A stretch of DNA of 64,000 bases from Paroedura picta (lineage: Eukaryota; Chordata; Lepidosauria; Squamata; Gekkonidae): NCBI RefSeq assembly GCF_049243985.1, contig NC_135380.1, positions 19,950,501 through 20,014,500 on the forward strand, written 5' to 3'. The notes under the pieces were generated by a model. It had not been told where the DNA came from. It searched no databases and saw only the letters and a list, made by a program, of their open reading frames with translations. The translations under genes were made by a program, and so were the position numbers. Of this stretch, positions 10,201 to 23,633 are shown piece after piece (within the stretch, counting starts at the first letter, position 1; every line of letters begins with the position of its first letter).

Positions 10201-13200
10201 GTGAGAGGGAGCGACAGAGACACAGGAAGGAGATGGAGAGAGAGAGGAAGACAGGAAGTAAGAAGGAAGAACGGAAGGCAGGCAGAGAGGTAGGTGAAAT
10301 GGGAGGGGACAGGGGGGTGTGAAGGGTGGGGGGGAAATCGCGGGGGGCCCAATCGGGAGGGGGAGGAAAGAGGGGGAGGAAAGAGGGGGGTAGAGAGGAG
10401 TGTGTGCGTGGATGCGTGGGGTGGGGGAAAGGGTGGGAGAGCACGGTGAGTGGGAGGGTGGCTGTGTGTGTGGGGGGGCGGGGAAGCCATAGCAGGGTGA
10501 TGGGGGGGGCAGCCAGGGAGTTGTGTGTGTGTGTGCATATGTGTGTGCGCGTGTCTGTGGTGGCTGGGAAGCAGCGGCGGGGCAATGGGGGGGACAAGGC
10601 AAGGCTGGGCCAAGCAGCCAATGGGGAGGGCCCAATCAGGAGCCGCTTTGCGGCTCCTCTGAGTTTTTATCCGGGACAGAGCCCACCCTTTCTCCTCCCC
10701 CTTAGGGCTTACTGTTTTATTTATTCCGCTCCGCAGGAGCGGTTAAAGATGAAGGAAACCAAAGCGATAGACTGGACTGTAGCAGCAAAGGCCACAGGTG
10801 ATGGGTTTCATCTTTAAATATTCCTTTGTTTCACAAAAAATAAGACTCCATGCAGATAGAAAACTAGCACATCAGGGACAAAGGTTCTCTCCCTTGTCTT
10901 TGCTTGCCAAGCTAGCTTTCTATTTGCAGGCAATTTTTCTTTTAATCAAGGAACATGCCAACATATGCTCCTCCACCTGCAGCCTAAAACGGTCCAATCC
11001 AGTCCACCACTTTCCTACATGTGTGAACCTGGACTTAACCGTCAGTCACATCCACCACCTACAGAACGGTTCCAGATCAACTGTGCAGTACCTACTTAGC
11101 ATGCAAACAGTCACAAGTACAATCACCAGGATCTCCCATTGAAATGTATCTTTGCCCAGCCATGCTTTAACTGCTGGGTCGTGAAGCTAAAAACTACATA
11201 AGCTTTCAGATTTTTATAAACTGGACTCAGAAATCTGAAGTCAGGTGTGGCAGTAATATGAACACATATTGTAGTACTGGCATCACATTACACACCGTGC
11301 ATGTCACTCACACACTGAACAGAGTGCAAAACAAACTGCTAGATAGATACTCAAACATCTAGATCAGGGGTAGTCAAACTGCGGCCCTCCAGATGTCCAT
11401 GGACTACAATTCCCAGGAGCCCCCTGCCAGCGAATGCTGGCAGGGGGCTCCTGGGAATTGTAGTCCATGGACATCTGGAGGGCCGCAGTTTGACTACCCC
11501 TGATCTAGATTGATGCCATCTTCACAGTGTGACATCATGCAATAGCTTCACCTGAGCCTGCTGCTTCAGACATCCACTTACACAGAGCAATGCTTGGCAG
11601 AGAGTTTGTCTTCAAATAGGCAGGAATGCAGCTGGTACAGCGTTTGCATCCCCCCCCACCTTCTCTCGCTCAAGGTGCAACTAAAAAATTCAGGTTTGAG
11701 AAACCTTAATTCGAAAACCAATTTCAGGCAACAGTCAGACTCTAACTCCTTCCACCCACTCCACTCTCTATATACTGTTTAGGGCCAAAGGAGATGAGAT
11801 CAGGTCTGGCCCGGAGATGTGCTGCCATGTTGTTGCTCAATTCTGTTCAGGACCACCAGAGTGTGGGAGACAGAGGGGCTCTTTCCTTTCCATGCTGTTT
11901 CCCCCCCGATCTGAACAGTGCAGGGGGAGAAGGGTGCGATCTGCAAATAAATCCCCATCCAGTGCCATCAGGTCAGAAAAATGGCACAGGGGGATGGCAA
12001 TAATGCCCCCCCCCAATGCTACAGTGGTCCCAACCAGAATCAGCCCTCCCCCCCAAACACATTTAAAAGGAATTCCCTCATGGAAGCTCTACAAAATTGC
12101 AGCTCATCCCGAGGGCAAACTTAGGGACGCCATTCTCATCTAGTTTAGCCTTTAGGAAGCTCCCTTTGGCCTACAGTTCTGAATTTAGGGTCACTGCAAA
12201 TAGGAACTCTGCTCAAGGCTTCCCGTTTTAGGGAGCTTTCAGGCATACTTGGTAGCTGAGGCGCAAGAACAAGATGCTGCGTCTGTGTTAGTAACAGAAA
12301 AGCCTCCGTCAAGATGCCTCAGACACAACCTCATTGAGGTTACTGCTTGGTTCATTCACCAGTTAGGCCAAACGGTTGCGTAGCCAGCACCACCTCATGC
12401 ACAAACCGGTGCCCCAGTTGGAGTGCAGCAGACCCAGGGAAACTTTCAGCCCAAGACAAATTCTAGGCACGTCAGGCTGTGGTGCGGAGGCAGTAGGTAA
12501 GAAGCCTCCAGCATACAGATAATATCAACTGCATACGATCTCTGCCTTAGCTGGAACCAGCACGGGTTGGGCATCATCTCCTGGCTGCCACAGATCCAGA
12601 GGATAGGGTGCCCCTTGCAAAAGGAGCCAAGACATGTGCACTATGTATGGGTTACATATGTTTCTGCACATTAAACAATACCATATATAGGCACAACCAT
12701 TCAAAAAGCCAGCACAATGCTTTATGGAGTGAAAAAATTGCATTCCTGCATTTAGCCTATTTTTTTTTAAGCATTTCAGTCATATGTTAATTCAATTACA
12801 TTTACGGATTACAAACCGTTAAGAAGAAAATCTCTGAACTGAGAGGAGGAGACTGGAGAATGAACTATAGAAGTTCACCAGCAGAGGTTAATGCCAGCAT
12901 GGATCCCAAACAGAACCTCCATGTGCAGAAGCAATATACCTTTGAATGTCAGGTGATAGATATAAGCAAGGCAAGGTTTGTCAGGTTTCACAAGCATCTG
13001 ACTGCCTCATGCTGGACACAGACTACTGGGTTAGATGCATTTTTGTCTCCATCTTAAAAGACTGGCTTGATATTCTTAATGCCAGGACAGCCAAATTTGG
13101 CAAAATTAAGAAGTAATTTCTAAAGCAAAAGGCTAGACCGAAAAGCCGTTTTCTTGGAGCTCTCATTGTGCTAGGCTTGTTTGACTGGACCGTGCCCGTT

Positions 13201-16200
13201 GAAGCATCTACTTTCCCAATAAACCCCAACTCAAAAGGTACTTATGGTCAAAGGCTTTGCAATATCTAACTTTTCGGAGGCTCTTTAACACTACGTATCT
13301 TCTGCATTCTTCAGACCCGAGCATCTAAACCTCGCAGGCGCCTGTGGGAAAGAGAAGCCTAGGGTGCCAAGGATAGTCTTTTCCCAGAGTCTTTTTCCTT
13401 AGAAGCCAGAAATGCAGACTGAAGATGTCAGACCGTAAGAAAAGTACGCAGGGAGCAAAGGGCAGGGGTTGCACCCCAGGTGCTGTCAATATACCGTTGG
13501 CCAGGTGGCTGTTCTTTCCATCATGAATAATGTCACTTAAAGTCCTTTTCATTTTTTCGTAGCAGGCAAAGTACAGTGCGTGGGCCGGGCCCGCGCCCAG
13601 CATGGTGACGTTGATCCCTCGCAATGGCCGCCAGACGCCTTCCGTGTGGATCATCGTCTTCAAGGCTTCAAACACGCCGTTGTACTGGGCTTTGGGATTG
13701 GGCTTCAGGCTCTGCATCCTGGTCTGTAACGAAGATGAGAAGGAAGTGTTAAGGAGGAGGGCGCCCGTTCATCACTCCTGCCTGCCTTCTATTCAAGTGC
13801 CATTGGTGGGGTGGGAGGAACAGCACAAGTCCTTGCGACGGAATCTCAGAGATCCGTAAGCAGAGGGCACGCTCTAGTCCAGGGGTAGTCAAACTGCGGC
13901 CCTCCAGATGTCCATGAACTACAATTCCCAGGAGCCCCCTGCCAGCACTCGCTGGCAAGGGCTCCTGGGAATTGTAGTCCATGGACATCTGGAGGGCCGC
14001 AGTTTGACTACCCCTGCTCTAGCCCATTCTTATAAAAGTACAATATAAGGAGGGAAAGTGCAAGAGGATCCATTGCTCTACAGAGAAAACAAAGGCAGAG
14101 ATCATGCTTTAGAGCAGGGGTAGTCAAACTGCGGCCCTCCAGATGTCCATGGACTACAATTCCCAGGAGCCCCCTGCCAGCGAACGCTGGCACGGGGCTC
14201 CTGGGAATTGTAGTCCATGGACATCTGGAGGGCCGCAGTTTGACTACCCCTGCTTTAGAGTAAGACAAAATACATTCACAATCTCTCATGGCAAGATATA
14301 AAAACTTTGCAACCGGTTCAATGATATCAAGGTTCTGGGATGTCAAGAGAAAACTGAATCTTACGTTCATCCGAATGCAGTTCTCTCTTACACAGCTGTG
14401 AGTTAAGAAATTTAGCTCGGATCAAGGAATAAAATGGACAATGGAAGAAAACGTGTATTCTACTCTTGTAAATTCTACTGTTAGATATCATATATGTTCC
14501 CAAGGATGATGTTTCCTGTATCATACCATGAACTTTCACTATAAACCATCCTGAGACGCAAGGGAGGACAGTAAGGAAGTAAGTAATAAGTAAGTCAATA
14601 AATAGGTAGATATTTAAGTAGATAAATAAATGCAGAGCAAATGTGGAGTAAGGGTTAGAGGGCTAGACTAGTACACGGGGGATCCAGGTTCAAACCATCA
14701 TTCAGCCACAAAGCTCACTCGATGACCTTGGGACCAGCATGCTTTGCAGCTCCACCGACTGAACCAGGACAAAACTGAGGCGAGAACAACAGATGCCTCC
14801 AGCTCCAAGGAGGAAGGACAGGATACAAAGAGATAGATTGCACACGCATAAAGCTTATACAGAATACACAATTAAGAAAAAAAAAGATAAGAGATTGCAT
14901 AAATACCAAGCCTTTCCACCATTATGCTCATTTTACAGACTCTAAGCTGAATTTGCCCAAAGCCATACAAGTCCTCCTGTGTCTGAAGGACCTGAAACTC
15001 AACCCCAGAAAAGTTGAACTCCTTATACATTGGCTCTCAAGAATTTAGATGATTGTAACCTGGCTGTTAGGTAGCAGTGTGTCTGCCTATGTCTTTCATT
15101 GCTCCTCCTTTTTACTGAGGGTGAAGTTCCCCTGCACTTCAAGAGCATGCCAGCAGAGGGCGGTACAAGTTAGCCAAACTCCAGTGGTGTTCCTGCACCA
15201 AAATCCACCAAAGACTGGTTTCCAGACTCAGAGTCCATGAAAGTTAACAGGACAGGGCTAAGCCTAGTTAAGACTTCACAGCCCTTATGCTTCCAACTCA
15301 ATGGAAGCTGGAGAGAAAATTGGTGACTGTTCTGCATATGCAGGACTGTACTAAGAGGAACAAGATATAAGGACGCATGGGCCCACATTCTAGTTGTATG
15401 TGAACTGAGCAGTGACTCACAAAAGAAGAGCTGGTTTTATACCCTACTTTTCAGTATCAGAAGCGGTCTCAAAGCGGCTTACAATTGCCTTCCCTTCCTC
15501 TCCTCATACCCTGCAAAGTAGGTGGGCCTTAGAGAACTCTGACAGAACTACTCTGTGAGAACAGCTCTAACAGGATTGTGACTTGCCTAAAGTTACTCAC
15601 CTGGCTGACAGTGGGGAATCAAGCCCAGGTCTCCAGAGTAGAGATCCCCGCTCTTAACTACTACACTAAGCTACCAGCTCCTACCTGCCATGAATTTTGT
15701 TAGTCTTTAAGGTGCTACTGGGCTGATTCTGCAATTATTTGTTTTTCTGTTGTGGATCCTGCTGAATTCAGGTCAATTTGAACTCGGGTCTTCCTCTATC
15801 CCCCCCCCCCTCCAATGAAACAGAAAGTGTTCTGCACTTGATTGGGGAAGCTCAGAATGGGGAAGAGTGCCAATTGCAGAAAGAGTCTCTTTCTTTTCTT
15901 GAACGGGAGAGGCTTAGAGACAGCATAGGAAAGGAAAATAACAAGAGGCAAATCTCTGCTGAGAGAAGTTAAGGCTTCTGGAGCGCAGTCACTTTAAGGG
16001 AAGCCTTGCAACCGGGAACCAGGAAGTCTTTGAAATGACGCCCTGGCCAAGCGGTGTTAATTCGGAAAAAGCAAAATTTTGCACATTTACTCATGGTGGT
16101 TTTTGAAATATCGAAGCTTATATCCACTCTCCAGGATATCGTGGGGGAAAGGTAGGGTCACCACAAATCAATCATGCATGTTGCAGAGGGAAAATGTAAA

Positions 16201-19200
16201 GTGCCCAAAACCAAAATGGAAATCTAATTCAGTATAGACTGCAGGAATTTAGTTGATCTGGGAGTGGATAAAAAGCCCTGTGCAGACTACACCCTGGACT
16301 CCTTTTCTTCTTATACTATGTCAAATCTTTGGTTTGTACTGTCAACCCTCCAACCAGACTTCCAGTCTCTGAAAGCTGCAAAGCAGCACCAGCTATCTTG
16401 CTAAATATATGATCAAGAATACCTTTCGTAGAATAAATAATGTCTCAAAATATATGTATCAATCACTCTGAAATGCACGTAATGATGTCACAATGAATGA
16501 AACAGATTCATTTAAAAGCATTGCTAAATTCATAGTAACTTACTATGTATTCGCTCAATCTACAAATGCCTAACAGTTGGGGGTTAAATTCCATAAAATA
16601 TGCTATACTAGGGGCCCAGCCCATTACATTCAGGAATACAACGGGTGCTAGATTGGAAGAACTCCGTGGATAGCCTCCCTTCCCCCCAGGACCTGGAAAG
16701 GCTGCAGGCAGCTGTTATGGAACTCACCAGCAGGAGCAGCTCTCACGTGGCAGGGATCTGCAGCCTCCAAGTCTCAAAGGGAAGTGGAAGGAGGAGTGGT
16801 GGTCAGGGGTGGGGGACAGAAGGCGATTGGCTGGCCACTGGACAGACAGACAAGACAATTGGAGGAGGAGGCACTCAGGGGCAGGACAGTGCTGAGTTAC
16901 AACAGTGATAAGCACTGAGTGGCACTTAAGCCATGAGACCAGCTCCTCCTCCAAGACCTTACCAGAAATATATTATGTGGAACACATAGTACGACATTAT
17001 ATACTAACAATGTATGCGTACTTTGCCTCAAAATTCGAGAAGTAACGGAAGCTTCCCTTGATGCGGTTATTCTAGGGCAGGGGTAGTCAAACTGTGGCCC
17101 TCCATATGTCCATGGACTACAATTCCCATGAGACCCTGCCAGCATTTGTTGGCAGGGGCTCATGGAAAATGTAGTCCATGGACATATGGAGGGCCACAGT
17201 TTGACTACCCCTGTTCTAGGGTGTCTGTACCAAAGAAGGCCCAGCATTTCCCCCAGGCCACAAGAGACAAGCCAAGAGAAGGAATATCTGTGGTAGCCCA
17301 GCTCTTAAGTATCTCCTTGAGTCCCCATTTTCTGCTTTAGCTGTTCAACAAAGTTGTCTTAGAGCAGACACTTTGCAGTCCCTTGGGGCCGTCTCTCTTG
17401 GCTCAGGTGTGGGCTGTTCAACCGGCTATGAAATCCAGCCATAGGCCTAGCAAGTCTCCTCAAGCCCAGTGAAGCTACTTGAGCTCTCCTTTCAAGAGCT
17501 GCATTCCAGTTCAGAATGCAAAACCACTCTGGAGTCAGGCAAGTGGCCACACAAGCTCATGGCCTTGCCTAAACAACAGGTGCTCCGCCCTGTCCCTGCA
17601 CGATGTTTGCCTAAATGGAACAGCAAGGTCTAAATCCAGGATTTCTTACCAACCCATGTACAGTAAATCCCACTTTGACATAACCACCTATTTTAAGGAG
17701 ACGAAAAGCATGCAGATATAATCCAAGATGATCACCTTGTTTTGCTGAAAATCCCCAGAAATCTAACACAGGAATTACAGTGGATAAACACCAATTTGCC
17801 AGCTTCCAAATCTTTTGTTTAACGGGACCAGCCAAACACCAGCAGCCAGCCTCAGCGTGATCAGGACTGCTGAATTTAACACGATTTTTAAAGAAATCAG
17901 AAAGGTAAACTGATCAGTACGTAGTGTTTGATCTTTACAAGGCAGTTCTGGAACACCTAGCCATAGCAATCTGGACTACTGTAACTGACTCTATGAGGGC
18001 CTTCCCTTGTCCCTGAACTAGAAATTGCAGCAGCTGCCCAGGTTCTCACACCTTGGAGAGCCCATATAAGGACAGTCCATTGGCAGACACACTGGAGAGT
18101 CAAGCTTGGTGTAGTGGTTAGGAGTGCGGACTTCTAATCTGGTGAGCCGGGTTTGATTCTATGCTCCTCCTCCACATGCAACCAGCATGGTGACCTTGGC
18201 TCATCACAGCATATTATCCTGCATATCAGAGCCTCACCTCAGCCTCACTTCCTTCACAGGGTGTCCGTTATGGGGAGAGGAAGGGGAAGGCGACTGTAAG
18301 CCGCTTTGAGACTCCTTCAGGTAGAGAAAAGTGGCATATAAGAACCAACTCTTCTTCTTCAGTAATATCAGGGCTCTCTCAGCCTCCCCTCCTACCCTCA
18401 CAAGTTGTAGGGAGGGGAAAGTGAAGGTGACTATAAGCTGCTTTGAGGCTCCTTCGGGTAGAGAAAAGCGGCATATAAGAACCAACTCTTCTTAAAATCC
18501 AGGGAAGAAGTGGCACTTTCGATTAGGGAAATGGAAGAATTAACATGTGTCACCTTTCCGACCCATTTCTGGTCCAAGTGGGGAGAAGCGAAGCTGACTG
18601 CCAAAACGGCTAGCAGCCATTTAAACTTGACGTGTCTGCCTGTCAGTTGTTAAATGTAAATGGTTGGCAGTCATTTCAGCAGTTCATTTTGCTCCTCCCC
18701 CCTTTAGCTAAACGGACCAACTCGAAGCAGCTATTAGCTATTTTTGTTCAGAACACCCCCAGCCACACTGGAATTTTCTGGTTTGTGCCCATCTCTAGTC
18801 TGAGCCCTCCAGACTTTCCCTTCGTACTGTGGGAGTAAATAAATATTTTAAATTTTTTACAATGAAAAGGCTGAACCTGCTGTTAATGAGAAGTTTCTGA
18901 CAGTAATGCATGTATTTTGAAAATCTACCTGTACTTAAATTTATATTGAACTGTTTTAACTGAATGCAACTTTGAAAACAGAGTTTGTTAAAAGGGTACA
19001 TAAGTATTGTAAAATAAAAATGAACACAAACATATCACTCAGTTTTCCAAAGAATTCTTTAGCCTGATCCTGCATTAAGCAGGGGGTCGGACTAGATGGC
19101 CTGTATGGCCCCTTCCAACTCTATGATTCCAGTTCGCCTGCAAGACTGTATGGGATCACAATCTTGTATATAAAATGGTCTGCCACACGTGCAAAGAACA

Positions 19201-22200
19201 TGCATGCTTCATTAACATGATATCACAAGGGCTACAGATTGCTGGTGTGGAAATTAGTAATGCATCGGTGCTTTGTAAAGTCTGGACCCACTGTAAATAA
19301 GAACCGAGCCCATGAAAACTCTTGCAGGGAAACAATCCTGCCGCAAGAGAATACCCTGGAAAAAAAACAAGTAATCCCTTGGTCTGCAATAGTTACTTCT
19401 ATGCTGCCCTGGGTGGACTGTGAGCCATGTAATAACACCATATAAAACGCTTACATTCCTGGATAATTGCCAAAGCAGGGGGTGGTGGGCAAAGGTGTTA
19501 GGCCAAGTTTAAAAGACCTAGGAAGCAAACTGATGCTCATAACTTATCTGAGAGGAGGGGAAAAGACCAGGCACAGTAACCCCTGATCTTCCTTTTCTGA
19601 TCTTGCTTAATCAAGTAATTGTAATTATAATCTACTGCCCCTTTCTTATGCGGAGTTGTGCAATTGTACTATAGGGCCAACACACCAAAGCCAGAGCCTC
19701 CACGCTAGTCAAAGGAGAAAGAAATACCAAGGGAATCTAGAATGGGCTTCCCATCACAATCCTGCTGATCCAAGTAACCAAAGACATTATCAACACTACG
19801 TTTATTTGTATACTGCGATGCCTTCCAACAGCTCAAGGCAGCATGCACACCTCATCCTGTGTCTATTTTACCCTCACCTCAGCCCTGTATTTTAGGCTGG
19901 GGGGAGAGAAAGAGAGAGATCGTCACTACAGCTGCAATCCTAGAAACAGTTTCCAAGGAGAAGGCCTCAGGAAATAAAGGGAGCTTTACTTCTGGATAGA
20001 CCAGGCTCATGACTGCTCAATAAGTAATCTTCTCAGCAGGGGAGGGAACATCTGAAGTCCAAAACCCAATACTCTCGTCACGACACTGAGGCTGGCTCTC
20101 ATGTTTTATGCACACAACCACAAGAATTAGGAATATTTCAAATTATTCCCTTGACAAATGGCAAGCAATAAGGGCTGTGGAGATCTACCTGTTGCCCACC
20201 TATGCTTCGAGAAGATCCCGGCGCTATCCTGGTTCTTGGAAAACAGAATCTCGAAAAGCCTTTCTCTGCCTGAGACCCTGATTTGTATGCAGGAAGTCCC
20301 AGGTTTATCATCAGTATAAACTCCACAGAATAAATTCAAATGAGTAGCCGTGTTGGTCTGAAGCAGCACAATAAAATCAGAGTCCAGCAGCACCTTTAAG
20401 ACCAACAAAGATTTATTCAAGGCGTGAGCTTTCGAGGGCAAGCACCCTTCGTCAGACTATGATCTTCTTACATGACAGGGAATAGTTTGACGAAGGGTGC
20501 TTGCACTGGAAAGCTCACGCCCTGAATAAATCTTTGTTGGTCTTAAAGGTGCTACTGGACTCTGATTTGATTGCTCCACAGAATAAATGCCTGAAACAGA
20601 ACCAAACTACCGAATCGGATGGGACAATGCTCTGACTTTACACCGACCAGAGACTGCTGTTTTAGATAAGGACCTGTGAAGCGAAGTTCAGATAGAAAAT
20701 ACGTTTTTCAGAGTGAGAATGCAGCAGAGGTGGATCCATTCGACTCCCCCCCTCCCACCCACTTACTCGATTCGGAGACAGCTCACCAGGCGAGTCACAT
20801 GACCAAGAAGGCTCAACTGCCACGGACAGCCAGTCGCACGGATGAAGGGAAACATGTGACAGCTCAGAAGGGTAATGCAATTGGCAAGTTTTTGAAATAC
20901 CTCAGCACCACACCCAGTTTAGTCATAAGCAGGGTTAGGGATAATGGAGACCTTCAGCACTTTTCGGGGGCGGAGGGACAGGAAAGCACATCGAGCAGCA
21001 CAGAAATGCAGCAAACCTGCTCTCTTTGCATCGGCTCCACGCATAAGAGCAGCCCTGCTGGATCAGACCAGGGATTTATCGAGTTCCGCATCCTGTTTCA
21101 TGCGGCAGCCTTTATTTTGACCACTGTGGTTAGTTGACATTAATGGCCTGTCCTCCGTGGATCTGTCCAGTCCCCTTTTAAAGCCGTCTGTGCTAGCGGC
21201 CACCACAAAGCCCACTCACTGGCAGTAAGTTCTGCAGTATATTTATCTAACTCAGCAAATAATTCCCCTTCTGCTCATCCTGGATTCCTCACCAGCCAAC
21301 TTCATGGAGTTCCCAAGTTCCAGTGCTGTTAGAAAACGGAGGAAACATTTTACCTGCCCACGGATGAAACACCATCCGACCCCTCCGAAGATCTGAAATG
21401 GTATAGTGGGAGGCTTTATGATAACTTTAGGAAGTTTAAAACCTAATTAATTTAAATGTATAATTATGTTATGTCTTTTTTGTATTGCTTTTATCTGATG
21501 TCACCCGCCTGGAGTCTACAGAGAGGGGCGGGATATAAAAATATTGTTATTATCATCATCATCTGCTCTCTCTACCCATGTTTAATTTTGTAAGCCTTGA
21601 TCGTGTTGTCCACTTACTCATCTTCTTCTAAACGGCATAAAACATGCATCCACATGCAACCGCTACGGAAAGGAATATGATGCGTCTCTCAGCACACCGG
21701 CAAGCACATTGCCCAGCCCATACAGTCAACATACACCCATCTCATTAGCCAGCATCACAGCTCCACCTGTCCTTGGCCTGTCCATACTAGCCCATGTCAC
21801 CCACCAGCGGTTGCAGGATCTTTGGCAAGCCAAGCAAGTGCCTGGCTCACAGCAAGGATAGAAGATGCCTTGGAAAGAAGACAGAGCATGCAAAGCCCAC
21901 TGGGACCCATACTTCCAACTAAACACACCCACCTGAATCCCAGAATGTAGCAAGCTGTCTTTTTGACGTTCTTTGGCATTCTTATGCCTTTGCTCAGGCG
22001 ACAAACCACTCTACTACAAGCTCCAGCAGTTGAGGTAACTTTCATGTTGCTCTAGCAGGGTTGTGCACCATGCATCAGATTCACTGGGAGAGGTTAAAAA
22101 ATGAATACAGGACAATTCATACCCTTCATCCCCCTCTCCCCCCCCCCCTGCCTCCCACTCACACATTCTCTCATGCACACACATACAGATCTGGGCTGCT

Positions 22201-23589
22201 TTTGTGAAATCCAGACAGGTTATTTAACTGTAACCAAACACCTTTAAGCCCATCCCCACAAGAGTAAACAAATCGAATTGCATAAGCAAAACATATATCC
22301 CTTCAATTATCCATGAAAGCTGGCTCCAGCTTGCTTGCTGAAAGGACACTAGTCAATTTGAGCCACAGACAGTAAGCCCAACCTGCAAACTATGCCATCT
22401 AAACTATGAACTTTTGTGCGTTAGCCTTTAAAAGGCTGGTTGCAGTCAGACAACTGAGCGAGCCTCAGAAGGTGCACTCTCTCCTGTTCTTACAAGTTAA
22501 GACACTCCTGTTATGAATAAGGCAGTTTCTTTTAACAAGCTGATTTACTATAGCTTTGAACCCTCTTTGTAGGCCCCCAGGGAAGCGCGCCTGGCCTCGA
22601 CTAGAGTCAGGGCCTTTTCAATCCTGGCCCCTACCTGGTGGAATGAGCTCCCGGAGGAGCTGCGGATGCTTCTGGCTTTCCACAGGGCCTGCAAAACGGA
22701 GCTCTTCTGCCAGGTCTACGGTTGAGGCCAGTGTAGCAAGGAAGATCTGACAGGCTCCCACCCAGTGTTAAGAGCAAATACTTAATGGAGAGTGCATCCC
22801 TCCTAGAATCATAGAATAATAGAGTTGGAAGGGACCTCATGGGTCATCTAGTCCAGGGGTAGTCAACCTGTGGTCCTCCAGATGTTCATGGACTACAATT
22901 CCCATGAGCCCCTGCCAGCAAACTTTGGCAGGGGCTCTTGGGAATTGTAGTCCATGGGCATCTGGAGGACCACAGGTTGACTACCCCTGATCTAGTCCAA
23001 CCCCCTGCACTATGCAGGACACTCACATCTCAATCGCTCATCTACTGTAACCTGCCACCCCTTTGCCTTCACAGAATCAGCCTCTCCGTCAGATGGCTAT
23101 CTAGCCTCTGTTTAAAAATTTCCAAAGATGGAGAACCCACCACCTCCCGAGGAAGCCTTTTCCACTGAAAAACCGCTCTCACTGTCAGGAACTTCTTTCG
23201 GATGTTTAGATGGAATTTCTTTTGAATTAATTTCATCCCATTGGTTCTGCTCCGTCCCTCTGGGACAAGAGAAACAGACTAACTATATTGTTAGCAGGGT
23301 TAAAGGGGTTTCTCCATTATAGTTTTTATTGTTGGAGTCTGAAATGTATATTGTTACATCCAGTAGGGTTTTTAATGGGGTTTTAACTTTAGACCAGGGG
23401 TAGTCAAACTGCGGCCCTCCAGATGTCCATGGACTACAATTCCCAGAAGTCCCTGCCAGCATTCGCTGGCAGGGGCTTCTGGGAATTGTAGTCCATGGAC
23501 ATCTGGAGGGCCGCAGTTTGACTACCCTTGCTTTAGACAGATTTGTAACCTGCCACGAGGCAGAAATGAGAGTGGCAGGAAATAAGTCC

Positions 23590-23633
<44 letters not shown>

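Noticed and set aside
10009-10635. Long Pro/Ser-rich frames on the minus strand
   Set aside because: They translate a purine-rich tract; three overlapping frames are open at once, which is typical of low-complexity DNA.
22556-22750. 64-codon frame as a host gene
   Set aside because: The NELPEELR and [10 protein letters not shown] motifs are an L2/CR1-type LINE tail.
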